Origin: Thalassorhabdomicrobium marinisediminis | GTDB taxonomy: Bacteria; Pseudomonadota; Alphaproteobacteria; Rhodobacterales; Rhodobacteraceae | Assembly (NCBI RefSeq): GCF_003072065.1 | Contig: NZ_QCYG01000004.1 | Span: 1 to 64,000 of the forward strand | Reading direction: 5' to 3' | DNA length: 64,000 nt | In this document: piece after piece, positions 14,442-24,053 of the stretch | How the letters are laid out: each line of letters opens with the position of its first letter | Position numbering within the stretch: the stretch's first letter is position 1 | The notes under the pieces: model-generated | Databases searched by the model: none | What the model was told of the DNA's origin: nothing | The model's input: only the letters and a program-made list of their open reading frames with translations | Made by a program: the position numbers and the translations under genes

Positions 14442-14613
14442 TGCCGTGGTGATATGGGACCGTTTAGCGGCGTTGGCGCGCGGGTTCAATAGGGGTTTTG
14501 CTGCTGGGTCCGCGCGGGGCCACACACTGGGCGCGTGACCCGCAATCGACGTTGCTCAACCTTTTGGGCTGTGTCATGTAGAAGGACAAGCTTTTGAACG
14601 AGAGAGTTGAGCC

Positions 14614-15267
14614 TTGGCCGATTACCAAACCCGCAGAACGCTCATGGTCGACACGCAGGTGCGGCCCTCAGATGTGACGAAATTTCCGATCATCGACGCG
14701 CTGCTGACCGTCCCGCGTGAGGATTACGTCCCGACCGGTCTGCGCGATGCCGCCTATATCGGCGAAAACCTCGACATCGGCGGTGGACGGGTCCTGCTTG
14801 AGCCGCGCACGCTGGCGAAAATGCTGGATGCGGCAGATGTGGAACCGACGGACGTGGTGCTCGATCTGGGCTGCGGGCTGGGCTATTCCACCGCGGTTCT
14901 GGCGCATATGGCCGAGTTCGTGGTCGCCGTGGAAGAGGATGCGGAGCTGGCCGAAGAGGCGCAGCAGAACCTTTCCACAAGCGGGATCGACAATGCCGCC
15001 GTGTTCGCGGGGGAGCTGGCCGAAGGGGCTGCCAAGAACGGGCCTTATGATCTGATCATGCTGCAGGGCGCGGTCGAAGTCGTGCCCCAGACACTGGTTG
15101 ATCAGGTCAAAGACGGTGGCCGGATCGTGGCCATTTTCGCCGAAGGGGCGCTGGGCGTCGTGCGCGTCGGTCACAAGATCGACGGCGTGATGAACTGGCG
15201 CATGGTTTTCAACGCGGCCGCTCCGGTCCTGAACGGGTTCCGGAAAGAGGTCGCGTTCACATTTTAA
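14614..15267 (+). CDS. Protein-L-isoaspartate O-methyltransferase-like protein
   Basis: A 217-residue SAM-dependent methyltransferase of the PIMT family, which in typical members repairs isoaspartyl residues. It has TQVRPSDVTKFPIIDALL at the N-terminus, motif I VLDLGCGLGYSTAVLA near residue 84 and the acidic post-motif VAVEEDAEL. The PIMT hallmark region before motif I reads GGGRVLLEPRTLAKML, more divergent than canonical Pcm, a variant I associate with Rhodobacteraceae proteins encoded next to tolC. The start is taken as TTG 14614. It is the first gene right of the island boundary and may be co-transcribed with the TolC gene 69 bases downstream. Confidence 0.75.
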   Translation: MADYQTRRTLMVDTQVRPSDVTKFPIIDALLTVPREDYVPTGLRDAAYIGENLDIGGGRVLLEPRTLAKMLDAADVEPTDVVLDLGCGLGYSTAVLAHMAEFVVAVEEDAELAEEAQQNLSTSGIDNAAVFAGELAEGAAKNGPYDLIMLQGAVEVVPQTLVDQVKDGGRIVAIFAEGALGVVRVGHKIDGVMNWRMVFNAAAPVLNGFRKEVAFTF

Positions 15268-15336
15268 CAGTGCCTTGGGGCAGGTCGTTTTGGCGGGTTG
15301 CGTCAGGGAAGTAAGTCGAGGACGCAGGAACCGAGT

Positions 15337-16707
15337 ATGACATTTCTCCGCACGATCATGGCCGCCTGTTGCGTGGCCGCGCTGGCGGCGGCGACGCCGC
15401 TCCGGGCTGAAAACCTTGCCGATGCACTGCGCGATGCCTATCACAACTCCGGTCTTCTCGATCAGAACCGCGCGCTTTTGCGGGCCGCGGATGAGGATGT
15501 CGCCCAATCGCTGGCGGCCCTGCGCCCGATCATCTCATGGCAGGCGCAGGCGAGCTATGCCGCCACAAGCGCGCGCCCGGTGGAGAGCTTGACGGACAAT
15601 GTCAGCGGCACCATCAGCCTAAGCGCGAACCTTCTGCTGGCGGACGGCGGGGCCAGCGCGCTGGCGACCGAAGCGCAAAAGGAACTGGTGCTGCAAACCC
15701 GCGAGTCGCTGGTGCAGGTCGAGCAACAGGTGCTGTTCCGCGCGGTCGACGCCTATATGGCCGTGCGTCGGGCGTCGGAGTTTCTGGCGCTGCGGCAAAG
15801 CAACGTGCGGGTCATCACGCAAGAGCTGCGCGCCGCCGAGGATCGGTTCGAAGTGGGGGAGGTGACGCGCACCGACGTCTCGCTCGCGCAGGCCCGTCTT
15901 GCGGCCGCGCGCAGCCAGCTCGCCGCCGCGCAGGGCAATCTCGCGCAAGCGAATGAAGAATTTCGCGCGGCTGTCGGACGGGCCCCGGGCCAGTTGGCCG
16001 TGGTCAGCCCGGCCGAGGTACAACATGATGTCGCCGCCGCGCGCACCTTTGCCGTGCGCCGCAATCCGGAAGTCCTCGCCGCGCAACACGCCGTGGCCGC
16101 CGCCGAGTTGAACATCAAGCGGGCGGAAGCCGCGCTCAACCCCTCGCTGCGTCTGAACGGCTCTATCGGGATGAATGACGAAGGGGACACGACGCAGAAC
16201 TTTGGTATGACCTACGGCGGCACGATCTATCAGGGCGGACAGCTCGCCTCGGTCATCCGACAGGCGCAGGCTCGCCGAGACAGCGCCCGCGCGACCCTTC
16301 TGGTGACCTCGCAAGGGGTGAGCCAGAACGTGGGCAACGCCTATGCGATCCTTGCCGTGGCCCGCGCCGGACGTGAGGCCGCCGACCTGCAGATCCGCGC
16401 CGCCCGCACCGCGTTTCGCGGCGTCCGCGAAGAGGCGACCTTGGGCGCCCGCACGACGCTGGATGTGCTCAACGCCGAGCAGGAGCTGCTCGACGCGCAG
16501 GCCAACATGATCTCGGCTCAGGCGGACGAAGTCGTCGCGACCTACCGGGTTCTCGCCACGCTGGGGCTGTTGACCGCCCAGCACCTGCGTCTTGGCGTGC
16601 AAAGCTATGACCCTGCGGCCTACTATAGCTTGGTGAATGAGGCTCCGGCCTATTATTCCCAGCAGGGGCAGGCGCTGGACCGGGTTCTTGAGGCGATTGG
16701 CGACTGA
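15337..16707 (+). CDS. tolC: TolC-family outer membrane efflux channel
   Basis: A 456-residue outer membrane protein of the TolC family, the exit duct for type I secretion and RND efflux. The signal peptide spans residues 1-25 (cut after PLRA). Two repeated halves of long alpha-helical hairpins follow, with the family signature ERFEVGEVTRTDVSLAQARL in the first half and REEATLGARTTLDVLNAEQE in the second. I chose ATG 15337, which starts exactly at the signal peptide; the frame is open a little further upstream. The length is normal for alphaproteobacterial TolC. No inner-membrane partner is encoded alongside. Confidence 0.9.
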   Translation: MTFLRTIMAACCVAALAAATPLRAENLADALRDAYHNSGLLDQNRALLRAADEDVAQSLAALRPIISWQAQASYAATSARPVESLTDNVSGTISLSANLLLADGGASALATEAQKELVLQTRESLVQVEQQVLFRAVDAYMAVRRASEFLALRQSNVRVITQELRAAEDRFEVGEVTRTDVSLAQARLAAARSQLAAAQGNLAQANEEFRAAVGRAPGQLAVVSPAEVQHDVAAARTFAVRRNPEVLAAQHAVAAAELNIKRAEAALNPSLRLNGSIGMNDEGDTTQNFGMTYGGTIYQGGQLASVIRQAQARRDSARATLLVTSQGVSQNVGNAYAILAVARAGREAADLQIRAARTAFRGVREEATLGARTTLDVLNAEQELLDAQANMISAQADEVVATYRVLATLGLLTAQHLRLGVQSYDPAAYYSLVNEAPAYYSQQGQALDRVLEAIGD

Positions 16708-16798
16708 CCGAGCTTTAGTCCTTCAAATCCCGACTATCTGTTGTTTGGATGGCCGCGTCAGGTTAGACTAGGGGCCTGAGGCGAAAGCAGGATAAACA

Positions 16799-17950
16799 AT
16801 GTCCGATCCCGTGACGACCGTAGAAATTGAGGATGTGCTGTCCTCTATCCGCCGTCTTGTCAGCGATGGCGACAAGGCCCGCGTGCGCGACGGCGCCCCG
16901 CAAGAGGCTGCGCAGGCGACCCCGTCAGAGGCGGCGCATCCGGCCCGGACCCCGCGCCCCGAGGCGGCCCCATCCGCTGAGCAACCGTCCGAATCGCAGA
17001 CCCCGCCGCGCCGCGAAAAGCTGGTGTTGACGCCGGCCTATCTGGTCTCGGACAGCGCCGAGGCGACGGCTTCGCCGCTGGCCGAGGATAGGTCCCCTGT
17101 TGAAGACGCTGAGGCGACCGCGGCTCCCGCCGAGGAGCTGTCCAGCCCCGACGCGCAGGACGCTCGGGCAGAGGATAGCGCGACCGACGCGGACGACGGA
17201 GCGGATGAAGAATGGCAGGAAGAGCCTTGGCAGGAAGCTGCACCCGCGAGCGCGGATATCCCTGCCGACAGCACCGAAGCTCACGCCGCGCCGGACGACG
17301 CGCAGACCGACGCACAGACCGACGCGCCGTTGACGCTGACGGGCATGGTCTGGGGCGGTGACAATGAGCCGACGCCCGACCCCGCGCCGCAATCCAGCAG
17401 TTTCTCGCAGGACCGCGCCGAGCTCGTCGCCACCATCGCCGAGCTTGAGGCCGCGATCCGGCCGGACGTGAACGATTATGAGCCGGACGGCAATGAGCCC
17501 ATGTCGGACAGCGTGGCCTGGCCCGGCACATCGGCGCGCCGGTTCTCGCTGGACGCGGACGTCGAGGAGGCGCAACCAAGCGCGGGTGAGGAGCCCGCTG
17601 ACGCCGCAGATCCGGCCACGACACAGGCTGCCGCAACCGCCGACGCTGAAGCCCAGCCCCACCCAGGGGCGCATGCCGTGCCTGAGGACGACGACACAGC
17701 CTACGATGCCAAGCCCGCTGGTGTCGGGGACCATCCGACGAGCGATGCCGACGAATACGGGGATGAGGACCTTGACGGGTTGCTCGAAGCCGACGGTGCC
17801 CTGCTGGATGAGGAGACCTTGCGCGCTTTGGTCGCCGAAGTGGTGCGGGAAGAGCTGACCGGCCCATTGGGCGAGCGGATCACCCGCAACGTGCGCAAGC
17901 TCGTCCGCCGTGAAATTTATCGTGTGCTGTCCAGTCAGGACTTCGATTAG
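16799..17950 (+). CDS. DUF2497 / PopZ-like acidic protein
   Basis: A 383-residue protein with the PopZ plan: a short N-terminal helix (IEDVLSSIRRLVSD, residues 10-23), a very long acidic, proline/alanine-rich low-complexity middle (about residues 28-325), and a C-terminal helical block (LDEETLRALVAEVVREEL to REIYRVL, residues 338-378) that in PopZ drives oligomerisation. PopZ of Caulobacter organises the cell pole; the linker here is much longer. The linker's GC-rich codons leave long open frames on the other strand, which I regard as spurious. It is separated from tolC by about 90 bases and convergent with cobQ. Confidence 0.65.
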   Translation: MSDPVTTVEIEDVLSSIRRLVSDGDKARVRDGAPQEAAQATPSEAAHPARTPRPEAAPSAEQPSESQTPPRREKLVLTPAYLVSDSAEATASPLAEDRSPVEDAEATAAPAEELSSPDAQDARAEDSATDADDGADEEWQEEPWQEAAPASADIPADSTEAHAAPDDAQTDAQTDAPLTLTGMVWGGDNEPTPDPAPQSSSFSQDRAELVATIAELEAAIRPDVNDYEPDGNEPMSDSVAWPGTSARRFSLDADVEEAQPSAGEEPADAADPATTQAAATADAEAQPHPGAHAVPEDDDTAYDAKPAGVGDHPTSDADEYGDEDLDGLLEADGALLDEETLRALVAEVVREELTGPLGERITRNVRKLVRREIYRVLSSQDFD

Positions 17951-17959
17951 GGCGACCGC

Positions 17960-19423
17960 TCAGGCGCGGGCTGGCATCTCACGGGCGAGCGACAACAGCA
18001 AGTCCACGTCGAGATGCGCCTCGAGATGCGCCGCAAGCGCATCGAGCGTGGCTTCGACACCGGCGTCATAGGCCATTTCTTGCAGTGGCGCACCGATCGC
18101 AGCCATATAGGCCGCGCGGAACCGGTCCGCGGCGAACAGCCCGTGGATGTAGCAGCCCCGGACGCGCCCGTCCGCGCTGGCCGCGCCTTCCGCGCGCCCA
18201 TCCAGCGTCAACCAGCTGCGCGCGCAATCCGGCCCCGTCGTATCACCCAGATGGATCTCGTAGCCGCTCACCGGATCGCCGGTGCTGTCGAAGCGGGCAT
18301 TGCTCAGCGCCAGCCGCTTGCGCGGAGTCATCGTGGTGGTCACATCCAGAAGCCCCAACCCTTGTGCCCGCGTGACTGGCCCTTCGATCCCGTCAGGGTC
18401 GGCAATCTCGCGCCCCAGCATCTGGAACCCGCCGCAAATCCCCAGCACATGCCCGCCGCGGCGGACATGGGCCTGCAAATCAATGTCCCACCCTTGGGCG
18501 CGGAAGTGGGCCAGATCGGCAATCGTCGACTTTGAGCCCGGCAGGATGACCAGATCGGCATCGGCGGGCAGGGGGCGGCCGGCCTCGATGATCTCGACCG
18601 TGACGTCAGGCTGGGCGGCCAGCGGGTCAAGGTCGTCGAAATTGGCGATGCGGTTCAAACGGGGCACGACGACCTTGATGGCCCCGCCCTTGCGGGTCGC
18701 CACGTCCAGCACATCCTCGGCGGGCAGGCGCCAAGCCTCGTCAAACCACGGCAGAATGCCCAGCGGCGTCCAACCCGTGTGTGCGGCGATCGTGGCCATG
18801 CCCTCGGCGAACAGAGACGGATCGCCACGAAACTTGTTGATGGCAAAGCCGGTGATCCGCGCGCGATCCTCGGGCGGGAGGATCACGTCCGTCCCCACAA
18901 GCTGGGCAATGACGCCGCCGCGGTCGATGTCACCCAGTAGCACCACGGGACAGTCCGCGGCTTCGGCAAAGCCCATGTTGGCAATGTCCCCCGCGCGCAG
19001 GTTCACTTCCGCCGGAGAGCCTGCACCCTCGATCACGATCAGGTCATGCGCGGCGGCCAGCCGGTGGTAGCTGTCGAGCACGCAGGGCATCAGCTCGGTC
19101 TTGCGCGACCCGTATTCGCGGGCCTTCATGGTGGCGAACCGCTGGCCCTGCACGATCACCTGCGCGCCGACGTCGGTTTCGGGTTTGAGCAGGACGGGGT
19201 TCATGTCCGTATGGGGCGCGAGGTCTGCCGCGCGGGCTTGCAGCGCCTGCGCGCGGCCGATCTCGCCCCCGTCCGCGGTGACGGCTGCGTTGTTGGACAT
19301 GTTCTGCGGTTTGAACGGTGCCACCGATAGCCCGCGCCGCCGCGCGGCACGGCACAGACCGGCCACCACCATGGATTTGCCCACGTTGGACCCGGCGCCC
19401 TGGATCATGATTGCTCTTGTCAT
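17960..19423 (-). CDS. cobQ: Cobyric acid synthase
   Basis: A 487-residue CobQ/CbiP amidotransferase that amidates four carboxylates of adenosylcobyrinic a,c-diamide using glutamine. N-terminal P-loop-type ATPase domain ([22 protein letters not shown], residues 6-27 in part), [28 protein letters not shown], and a C-terminal class I glutaminase-like domain with nucleophile Cys in [11 protein letters not shown] near residue 333 and His in GYEIHLG and YIHGLF. Length is standard. Other cobalamin genes are not in the window. Only about 50 bases separate its start from the divergent 19476 gene, leaving no room for a B12 riboswitch. Confidence 0.95.
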   Translation of the reverse strand: MTRAIMIQGAGSNVGKSMVVAGLCRAARRRGLSVAPFKPQNMSNNAAVTADGGEIGRAQALQARAADLAPHTDMNPVLLKPETDVGAQVIVQGQRFATMKAREYGSRKTELMPCVLDSYHRLAAAHDLIVIEGAGSPAEVNLRAGDIANMGFAEAADCPVVLLGDIDRGGVIAQLVGTDVILPPEDRARITGFAINKFRGDPSLFAEGMATIAAHTGWTPLGILPWFDEAWRLPAEDVLDVATRKGGAIKVVVPRLNRIANFDDLDPLAAQPDVTVEIIEAGRPLPADADLVILPGSKSTIADLAHFRAQGWDIDLQAHVRRGGHVLGICGGFQMLGREIADPDGIEGPVTRAQGLGLLDVTTTMTPRKRLALSNARFDSTGDPVSGYEIHLGDTTGPDCARSWLTLDGRAEGAASADGRVRGCYIHGLFAADRFRAAYMAAIGAPLQEMAYDAGVEATLDALAAHLEAHLDVDLLLSLAREMPARA

Positions 19424-19475
19424 CGCTCCCCCTCAGGGCGACTGTCTAACAGGCGCGAGCGGCAAGGGAAGAGCG

Positions 19476-20054
19476 ATGAACACACCGGCGCATCTGATCA
19501 TCGGGTTGGCGGCATTCGGCAAGCCCGAAGCGCGGGCGGTGACGGGGGCCGCGTTGATCGGCGCCTTGCTGCCGGATCTGTCGCTTTACCTTCTGGCCAG
19601 CTTTCATCTGGTGATCCTGCAGACCGATCCGCAGGTGGTTTTCGGAGAGCTCTATTTCTCCGACGCGTGGCAAAGCGTCTTTCGCGTCGACAATTCCCTG
19701 ATCCTTTGGGGGGTCGGGCTGGCGCTGGCTTTGGCGCTCCGCTCGCGCTGGGGCATTGCGCTGTGCGGGGCGGCGCTGCTGCATCTGGCGTTTGATCTGT
19801 TGCTGCATCACGACGACGGGCGCGCGCATTTCTGGCCGCTGACGAACTGGATCTTTCAAAGTCCGGTCAGCTATTGGGACAGCCGCCATTACGGCGATAT
19901 TTTCGGCCCGCTCGAGATTGGCCTGTCGCTGGCGCTTTGCGTCGTGCTCTGGCGGCGCTTCAGGGGCATGTGGATGCGGGGGCTGATCGTCGTGCTGGGG
20001 CTCGCCGAAGCCGCGCCTTCCCTGCTTTTCGCGGTGCTCTTCGCAGGCGGCTAG
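19476..20054 (+). CDS. Inner-membrane protein, YdjM-like (metal-dependent hydrolase family)
   Basis: A 192-residue polytopic membrane protein. ATG 19476 is preceded by AAGGGAAGAG. The N-terminal MNTPAHLIIGLA with a histidine, PDLSLYLLASFH, and later HLAFDLLLHHDD resemble the histidine/aspartate-bearing membrane 'metal-dependent hydrolase' family that includes YdjM. Roseobacter copies often sit beside cobQ, and automatic annotation sometimes calls them cobalamin proteins, but nothing in the sequence shows a role in cobalamin synthesis. A strong terminator follows at 20070. Confidence 0.6.
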   Translation: MNTPAHLIIGLAAFGKPEARAVTGAALIGALLPDLSLYLLASFHLVILQTDPQVVFGELYFSDAWQSVFRVDNSLILWGVGLALALALRSRWGIALCGAALLHLAFDLLLHHDDGRAHFWPLTNWIFQSPVSYWDSRHYGDIFGPLEIGLSLALCVVLWRRFRGMWMRGLIVVLGLAEAAPSLLFAVLFAGG

Positions 20055-20069
20055 GCGCACATCGCAAAG

Positions 20070-20103
20070 AAAAACGCGACCCCGAGCAGAGGGTCGCGTT
20101 TTT
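20070..20103. terminator. Bidirectional intrinsic terminator
   Basis: AAAAACGCGACCC, loop CGAGCAGA, GGGTCGCGTTTTT: a perfect 13-bp stem with T-runs on both strands, placed between the convergent genes ending at 20054 and 20144. Confidence 0.9.
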
Positions 20104-20143
20104 GCGGCAGACTGTTATGGAAGCGGAGCAAACCCGCCAGACA

Positions 20144-20476
20144 TCAGGCGGCGCGGGATTCCTGTTCGGCCGCTTCGGCAACCGCACGGCGTTCGCTTTC
20201 TTCGCGCGACAGGGCGACCGAGGTGCGCACACCCTTGCCGACGAAATCCATCAGACCTTCGACAACGCGTTCGTTGGGGTCGATGCCCGCGCAGGACAGC
20301 ACTTCACGCCCGTCGCGCGACCGTGCCCAGCGGGCGATTTGCTCAGGTCCGTTGCCATATTTCTTGTCGTCTGCGATGGCGTCATCCAGGGCTGCCAACA
20401 CCACCGCAGCAAAGAGCTTGCGGGCGCGGTTGCCCTGTTCATTATTAAACGCTGTGCCGTCGACGAAATCTCGCAT
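20144..20476 (-). CDS. Small conserved alphaproteobacterial protein (DUF6280-like)
   Basis: A 110-residue, charged, probably all-helical cytoplasmic protein (MRDFVDGTAFNNEQGNRARK at the N-terminus, then LFAAVVLAALDDAIADDKKYG). I recall this type as a short conserved family in Rhodobacterales, possibly DUF6280, of unknown role. It stands alone, sharing a bidirectional terminator with the upstream convergent gene, and is divergent from efp with a 250-base gap. No catalytic motif is visible. Confidence 0.6.
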   Translation of the reverse strand: MRDFVDGTAFNNEQGNRARKLFAAVVLAALDDAIADDKKYGNGPEQIARWARSRDGREVLSCAGIDPNERVVEGLMDFVGKGVRTSVALSREESERRAVAEAAEQESRAA

Positions 20477-20729
20477 GTTCGGTCCTATCTTGTTTTTGGT
20501 CGGGATCTTGTTTTTAGTCTTGTATCGAGCCTAGTGGGCAATATGCCCGCTTTGCCCCGATTCGGGGAGGTTTATTTGGCATGGCAGCCATGCGTCCGGC
20601 GCATGGCATGGGCCCTTGCAAACACGATCTGGTTGGCTTGCACGGTCCTGCATCCCCAGATATAGGGCTGCTTAATTATCCTTCAACCTTTTGACACCTT
20701 TTGAACACAATCGGCAGGGGCGCAGACGC

Positions 20730-21293
20730 ATGGCGAAAATCAACGGCAACGAAATCAAGATCGGCAACGTGCTTGAGCACAACGGCGGCTTGTGGGCGGC
20801 GGTGAAGGTCGATCATGTGAAACCCGGCAAGGGCGGCGCTTTTGCACAGGTGGAACTGCGCAACCTGCGCAACGGCTCGAAGTTGAATGAGCGGTTCCGG
20901 TCCGCCGACAAGGTCGAGAAGGTCCGGCTTGAGCAGAAAGACCAGCAGTTCCTTTATGAAAGCGACGGGATGCTGACCTTCATGGACACGGAAACCTATG
21001 AGCAGATCGAGCTGCCCGCCGAGCTTCTGGGCGAGCGTCGCCCGTTCCTGCAGGATGGTATGATCGCGGTGATCGAATATCACGAGGATGAGGCGCTGAA
21101 CGCGACCCTGCCGCAGAAGGTCACCTGCAAGATTGTCGAGACCGAGCCGGTGGTGAAGGGGCAGACGGCGGCGAATTCGTTCAAGCCGGCGATCCTCGAC
21201 AACGGCGTGCGGGTGATGGTGCCGCCTTTCGTGGGTCAGGATGAAGAGATCATCGTCAGCACCGAAACCATGGAATACGTCGAACGGGCCTGA
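20730..21293 (+). CDS. efp: Translation elongation factor P
   Basis: A 187-residue EF-P that relieves ribosome stalling at polyproline stretches. The three beta-barrel domains are in order, with the tRNA-mimicking loop KPGKGGAF (residues 31-38) whose lysine is the modification site in many bacteria, and the C-terminal signature region [18 protein letters not shown]. The frame is open 39 bases further upstream, but ATG 20730 gives the canonical [20 protein letters not shown] start. No EF-P-modifying enzyme is encoded nearby. A terminator follows at 21317. Confidence 0.95.
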   Translation: MAKINGNEIKIGNVLEHNGGLWAAVKVDHVKPGKGGAFAQVELRNLRNGSKLNERFRSADKVEKVRLEQKDQQFLYESDGMLTFMDTETYEQIELPAELLGERRPFLQDGMIAVIEYHEDEALNATLPQKVTCKIVETEPVVKGQTAANSFKPAILDNGVRVMVPPFVGQDEEIIVSTETMEYVERA

Positions 21294-21316
21294 CCTTAAG
21301 GTCTGTGACCGTGAAG

Positions 21317-21343
21317 AAAGGCCGCCGCGATGGGGCGGCCTTT
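21317..21343 (+). terminator. Intrinsic terminator after efp
   Basis: AAAGGCCGCC, a short loop, GGCGGCCTTT followed by T-rich sequence, 24 bases after the efp stop codon. Confidence 0.85.
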
Positions 21344-21402
21344 GTCGTTGTGGCGCGCGGTCTGGGGTTAAGAGCCGCAGGCGGGATCGCGAGTGGCAGA
21401 GG

Positions 21403-21440
21403 TGCGCCTCCGGCGGGGATATTTGCAAAGCAAAGATGAA
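21403..21440 (+). repeat. Intergenic repeat R1 (CCTCCGGCGGGGATATTT type)
   Basis: TGCGCCTCCGGCGGGGATAT followed by TTGCAAAGCAAAGATGAA abuts the 3' end of ygfZ. Near-identical copies lie at 41897-41930 and 46039-46075, and a diverged one at 54760-54822, always just beyond a gene's stop codon. The stem CCTCCGGCGGGG is weakly self-complementary. Confidence 0.75.
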
Positions 21441-22181
21441 TTAGGGGCGGCGCAGGGTGGCGCTGTCGGCCTGCATTTCGCCCTCGGCCCGGTTGAACCG
21501 CAAATGGGCGAGGGCGCGGTTGCCGTTTTGGGTGTAGAGCGTGCCGGCGGGCTTGCCGTTCGCCGTGATCTCGGTGCCCACGGGGGCCGCGCCGTCGATC
21601 TCGACCTGCACGAGGCCTTTCTTTAACTCGGTCTTGTGCTTCATCCGCGCGGCGATTTCCTGACCCACGTAGCAGCCCTTGCGGAAATCGATGCCGTTGA
21701 GCCGTTCGAACCCGGCTTCGAGGATGTAGGTTTCGGGCGTCAATTCAATGCCGGTTTCCGGGATGACATGTTCCACGCGCAGGGCGTCCCAGTCGGTCCC
21801 ATCCGCCGGGGCGTCACCGCCGTAAAGCCGCCAGCCCAAGGCCGGGTGGCGCGGATCGGGCAAGGCGCCCTCGGGCGCGGGGCCGGTGCCGCGCGACACG
21901 GTCTGGGCGCGTTCGCTGATTTCAAGATCGGCGCGCAACTTATACATGGACAGCCGTTGTGCCAGTGTCGGCGCATGGGACGCGGCCACATCGAGCACGA
22001 GCGCATCGCCATCGGCCAGCACGAAGAAATCGGCGATGAACTTGCCCTGCGGCGTCAGCAGGGCGGAATAGACAAGGCCGCCCGCGGTGCGGTCCACGTC
22101 GTTGGTGATCAGGTTCTGCAGGAAACTGCGGGCATCGGGGCCGGTGAGCTGGATCAGGGTGCGTTGGGTCATGCCCTTCAT
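21441..22181 (-). CDS. ygfZ: Folate-binding iron-sulfur repair protein YgfZ
   Basis: A 246-residue GcvT-like protein of the YgfZ/IBA57 group, which helps maintain [4Fe-4S] proteins using folate. The signature KGCYVGQE is present near residue 165, followed by IAARMKHKTELKKGL. Its ATG (22181) directly follows the stop codon of the upstream ABC exporter gene on the same strand, so the two genes are probably co-transcribed. The product is slightly shorter than the E. coli protein, as usual in alphaproteobacteria. Confidence 0.85.
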   Translation of the reverse strand: MKGMTQRTLIQLTGPDARSFLQNLITNDVDRTAGGLVYSALLTPQGKFIADFFVLADGDALVLDVAASHAPTLAQRLSMYKLRADLEISERAQTVSRGTGPAPEGALPDPRHPALGWRLYGGDAPADGTDWDALRVEHVIPETGIELTPETYILEAGFERLNGIDFRKGCYVGQEIAARMKHKTELKKGLVQVEIDGAAPVGTEITANGKPAGTLYTQNGNRALAHLRFNRAEGEMQADSATLRRP

Positions 22182-24053
22182 CTAGTCCTGCGGGCCGCGA
22201 TTGAAAAGCCGTGCCAGCCAGCCCAGCGGTTGTGGTGGTTTGCTGCGTATCTTGGCCTTCTTGCGGGGCCGGTTGGAGCCGTCGACGACCTGCATGCCAT
22301 CGCGGAACTGCAGCCGGTAGAGGTCGGCGTATAGTCCGCCACGGGCGAGCAGCTCGGCATGGGTGCCCTGATCCACCACGCGGCCCTTGTCCATCACCAC
22401 GATCTTGTGCGCGGTCTGGATCGTTGACAGGCGGTGGGCGATCACAAGGGTCGTGCGCCCCTTGGCCAACCGGTCCAGCGCGCCCTGCACGATGGATTCC
22501 GACTTGGTGTCCAAGGCGCTGGTCGCCTCGTCCAGCAGCAGGATCGGCGTGTCGCGCAGCAGCGCGCGGGCGATGGCGACGCGTTGGCGCTGCCCGCCCG
22601 AGAGGTTCGATCCGCGCGGCCCTGCGGGGCTGTCGAGCCCGTCGGACAGCTTGTCGAGAAAATCGGTGACATGGGCGTCCGCAAGGGTCGCGTTAAGCAC
22701 ATCGTCGGAGATGTCCGTGCGGCCCAGCAGGATGTTGTCGCGCAGGGTTTCATCGAACAGTGCGGCATCCTGCGACACGGTCGAGACCAGCGCCCGCAGA
22801 TCGGTGAGCGACAGCGCATTGATCGGCGTGCCGTCCAGTGTGACCGCGCCGCCCTGCGGCTCTACCAGCCGGGTGAGCACGTTGAACAGGGTGCTTTTTC
22901 CCGCGCCCGACGCGCCGACGAGTGCGGTGGTCTTCCCAGCCTCGGCCACGAAACTCGCGCCATGCAGGACGGGCAGGTCACCATAGCTGAGCGACACATC
23001 GTCGAAGGTGATGCGCGGGGCGGCGGTGGGGGGCGCACTGGGAGAGGCGGGGGATAGCAGCGAGGGTTTCGCCTCGAACAGGTCAAGCAGCCGGTCGATC
23101 GAGGCCGCCGCCGCCTGCCACAGGCCCGAGAGGTTGCCCAGTCGTCGCAGCGGATCGAAGGCGATGGCCATGGCGGTGAAGAAGGCCATGAACTCCCCCA
23201 CTGTTTTCTGGCCGTCGATGATCTGGCCACCGCCATAGATCAACACCGCGAAAAAGCCCAAGCCCGCCATGATATCGACAAGGCCGGGGATCAGTGCCTG
23301 CCCGAAGGCGGCCTGGGTCTCCGTCCGGACCCGCTTACCGGTGAGCCGTTCGTAGCGCCGCGCCTGATAGTCTTCGAGGCTGTTGAGCTTGATCGGGTTG
23401 ATGCCGTGAAACACCTCGTCAAGGCGGGTCGACATGTCGGCCGCGACAATCCGCGCCGCGCGGGCCTTGCGCCGCACATAGCCTTGGATCGCATAGGACG
23501 GCAGCACCAGGATCGGGATGCCCACAAGGGCGATGAGGGTCCAGCTCCAGTCGATCCAGAGCGCCACCGAGAACAGCGAGATCACCGCCACCACGTCGCG
23601 CCCCAGCCCGGTGATCAACCCGGCCCAGACGCGGTTCAACGCCTGCACATCGCCCTGCACCCGCTCAATCAGTGTGCCAGGCGGGTGGATCTGGTGGAAG
23701 GCGGTGTCGAGCTGCATCAGATGGCGCAGCAGGTCGGTGCGCATGTGCGCCGCGCTCTTCTCGGACACACGTTTGAGGATCACCCGTTGCAGAAGGGCGC
23801 TGACCGCGCGGGTGAAGAACAGGGCCAGAATGCCAATCCCCACGATCCAGATCATGCTTTCGCGCCCGCCGATGAAAATCGCATCGAACATCGGCTTCAT
23901 CATGTAACTGAGCACGCCGAAGGTGGAGCCTTCGATAACCATGAGCACGACGGCCACGGACAACAGGCCCATGTGCCGACGCAGGTAATTGCGCCAGAGC
24001 CATTGGAACATGGCTTTGCTGCTGCGGTTGGGGGCGGGCTTTGTCTTGCTCAT
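22182..24053 (-). CDS. MsbA-like ABC exporter (fused membrane and ATPase domains)
   Basis: A 623-residue half-transporter: six transmembrane helices (about 35-325) followed by an ATPase domain with Walker A GASGAGKST (near 405), Q-loop STVSQD, signature LSGGQRQRVAIARALL, Walker B ILLLDEATSALD and switch histidine IAHRLST. This architecture matches MsbA-type lipid or drug flippases acting as homodimers in the inner membrane. I chose ATG 24053 (MSKTKPAPNRSSKAMFQW); a frame extension to 24092 looks artificial. The C-terminus has a basic proline-rich tail (RPRKKAKIRSKPPQP). The substrate is not deducible. Confidence 0.85.
   Translation of the reverse strand: MSKTKPAPNRSSKAMFQWLWRNYLRRHMGLLSVAVVLMVIEGSTFGVLSYMMKPMFDAIFIGGRESMIWIVGIGILALFFTRAVSALLQRVILKRVSEKSAAHMRTDLLRHLMQLDTAFHQIHPPGTLIERVQGDVQALNRVWAGLITGLGRDVVAVISLFSVALWIDWSWTLIALVGIPILVLPSYAIQGYVRRKARAARIVAADMSTRLDEVFHGINPIKLNSLEDYQARRYERLTGKRVRTETQAAFGQALIPGLVDIMAGLGFFAVLIYGGGQIIDGQKTVGEFMAFFTAMAIAFDPLRRLGNLSGLWQAAAASIDRLLDLFEAKPSLLSPASPSAPPTAAPRITFDDVSLSYGDLPVLHGASFVAEAGKTTALVGASGAGKSTLFNVLTRLVEPQGGAVTLDGTPINALSLTDLRALVSTVSQDAALFDETLRDNILLGRTDISDDVLNATLADAHVTDFLDKLSDGLDSPAGPRGSNLSGGQRQRVAIARALLRDTPILLLDEATSALDTKSESIVQGALDRLAKGRTTLVIAHRLSTIQTAHKIVVMDKGRVVDQGTHAELLARGGLYADLYRLQFRDGMQVVDGSNRPRKKAKIRSKPPQPLGWLARLFNRGPQD

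Larger units (their letters stand above)
14091..14613. other. Island boundary, no protein gene recognised
   Basis: About 520 bases between the BKACE gene and the methyltransferase. They contain a perfect 10-bp inverted repeat with an internal tandem 10-mer (14285-14339), the 5' half of a tRNA-Cys on the minus strand (14401-14441), and then GC-rich sequence typical of the core. Short open frames exist on the minus strand but none resembles a known protein. Confidence 0.5.

Noticed and set aside
16860-17867. 335-codon minus-strand open frame opposite the DUF2497 gene
   Set aside because: Arg/Pro-rich translation of the complement of an acidic low-complexity linker; no start context or family resemblance.
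19424-19475. Cobalamin riboswitch before cobQ
   Set aside because: Only about 50 bases lie between cobQ and the divergent gene, too short for the riboswitch, and no B12 box is seen.
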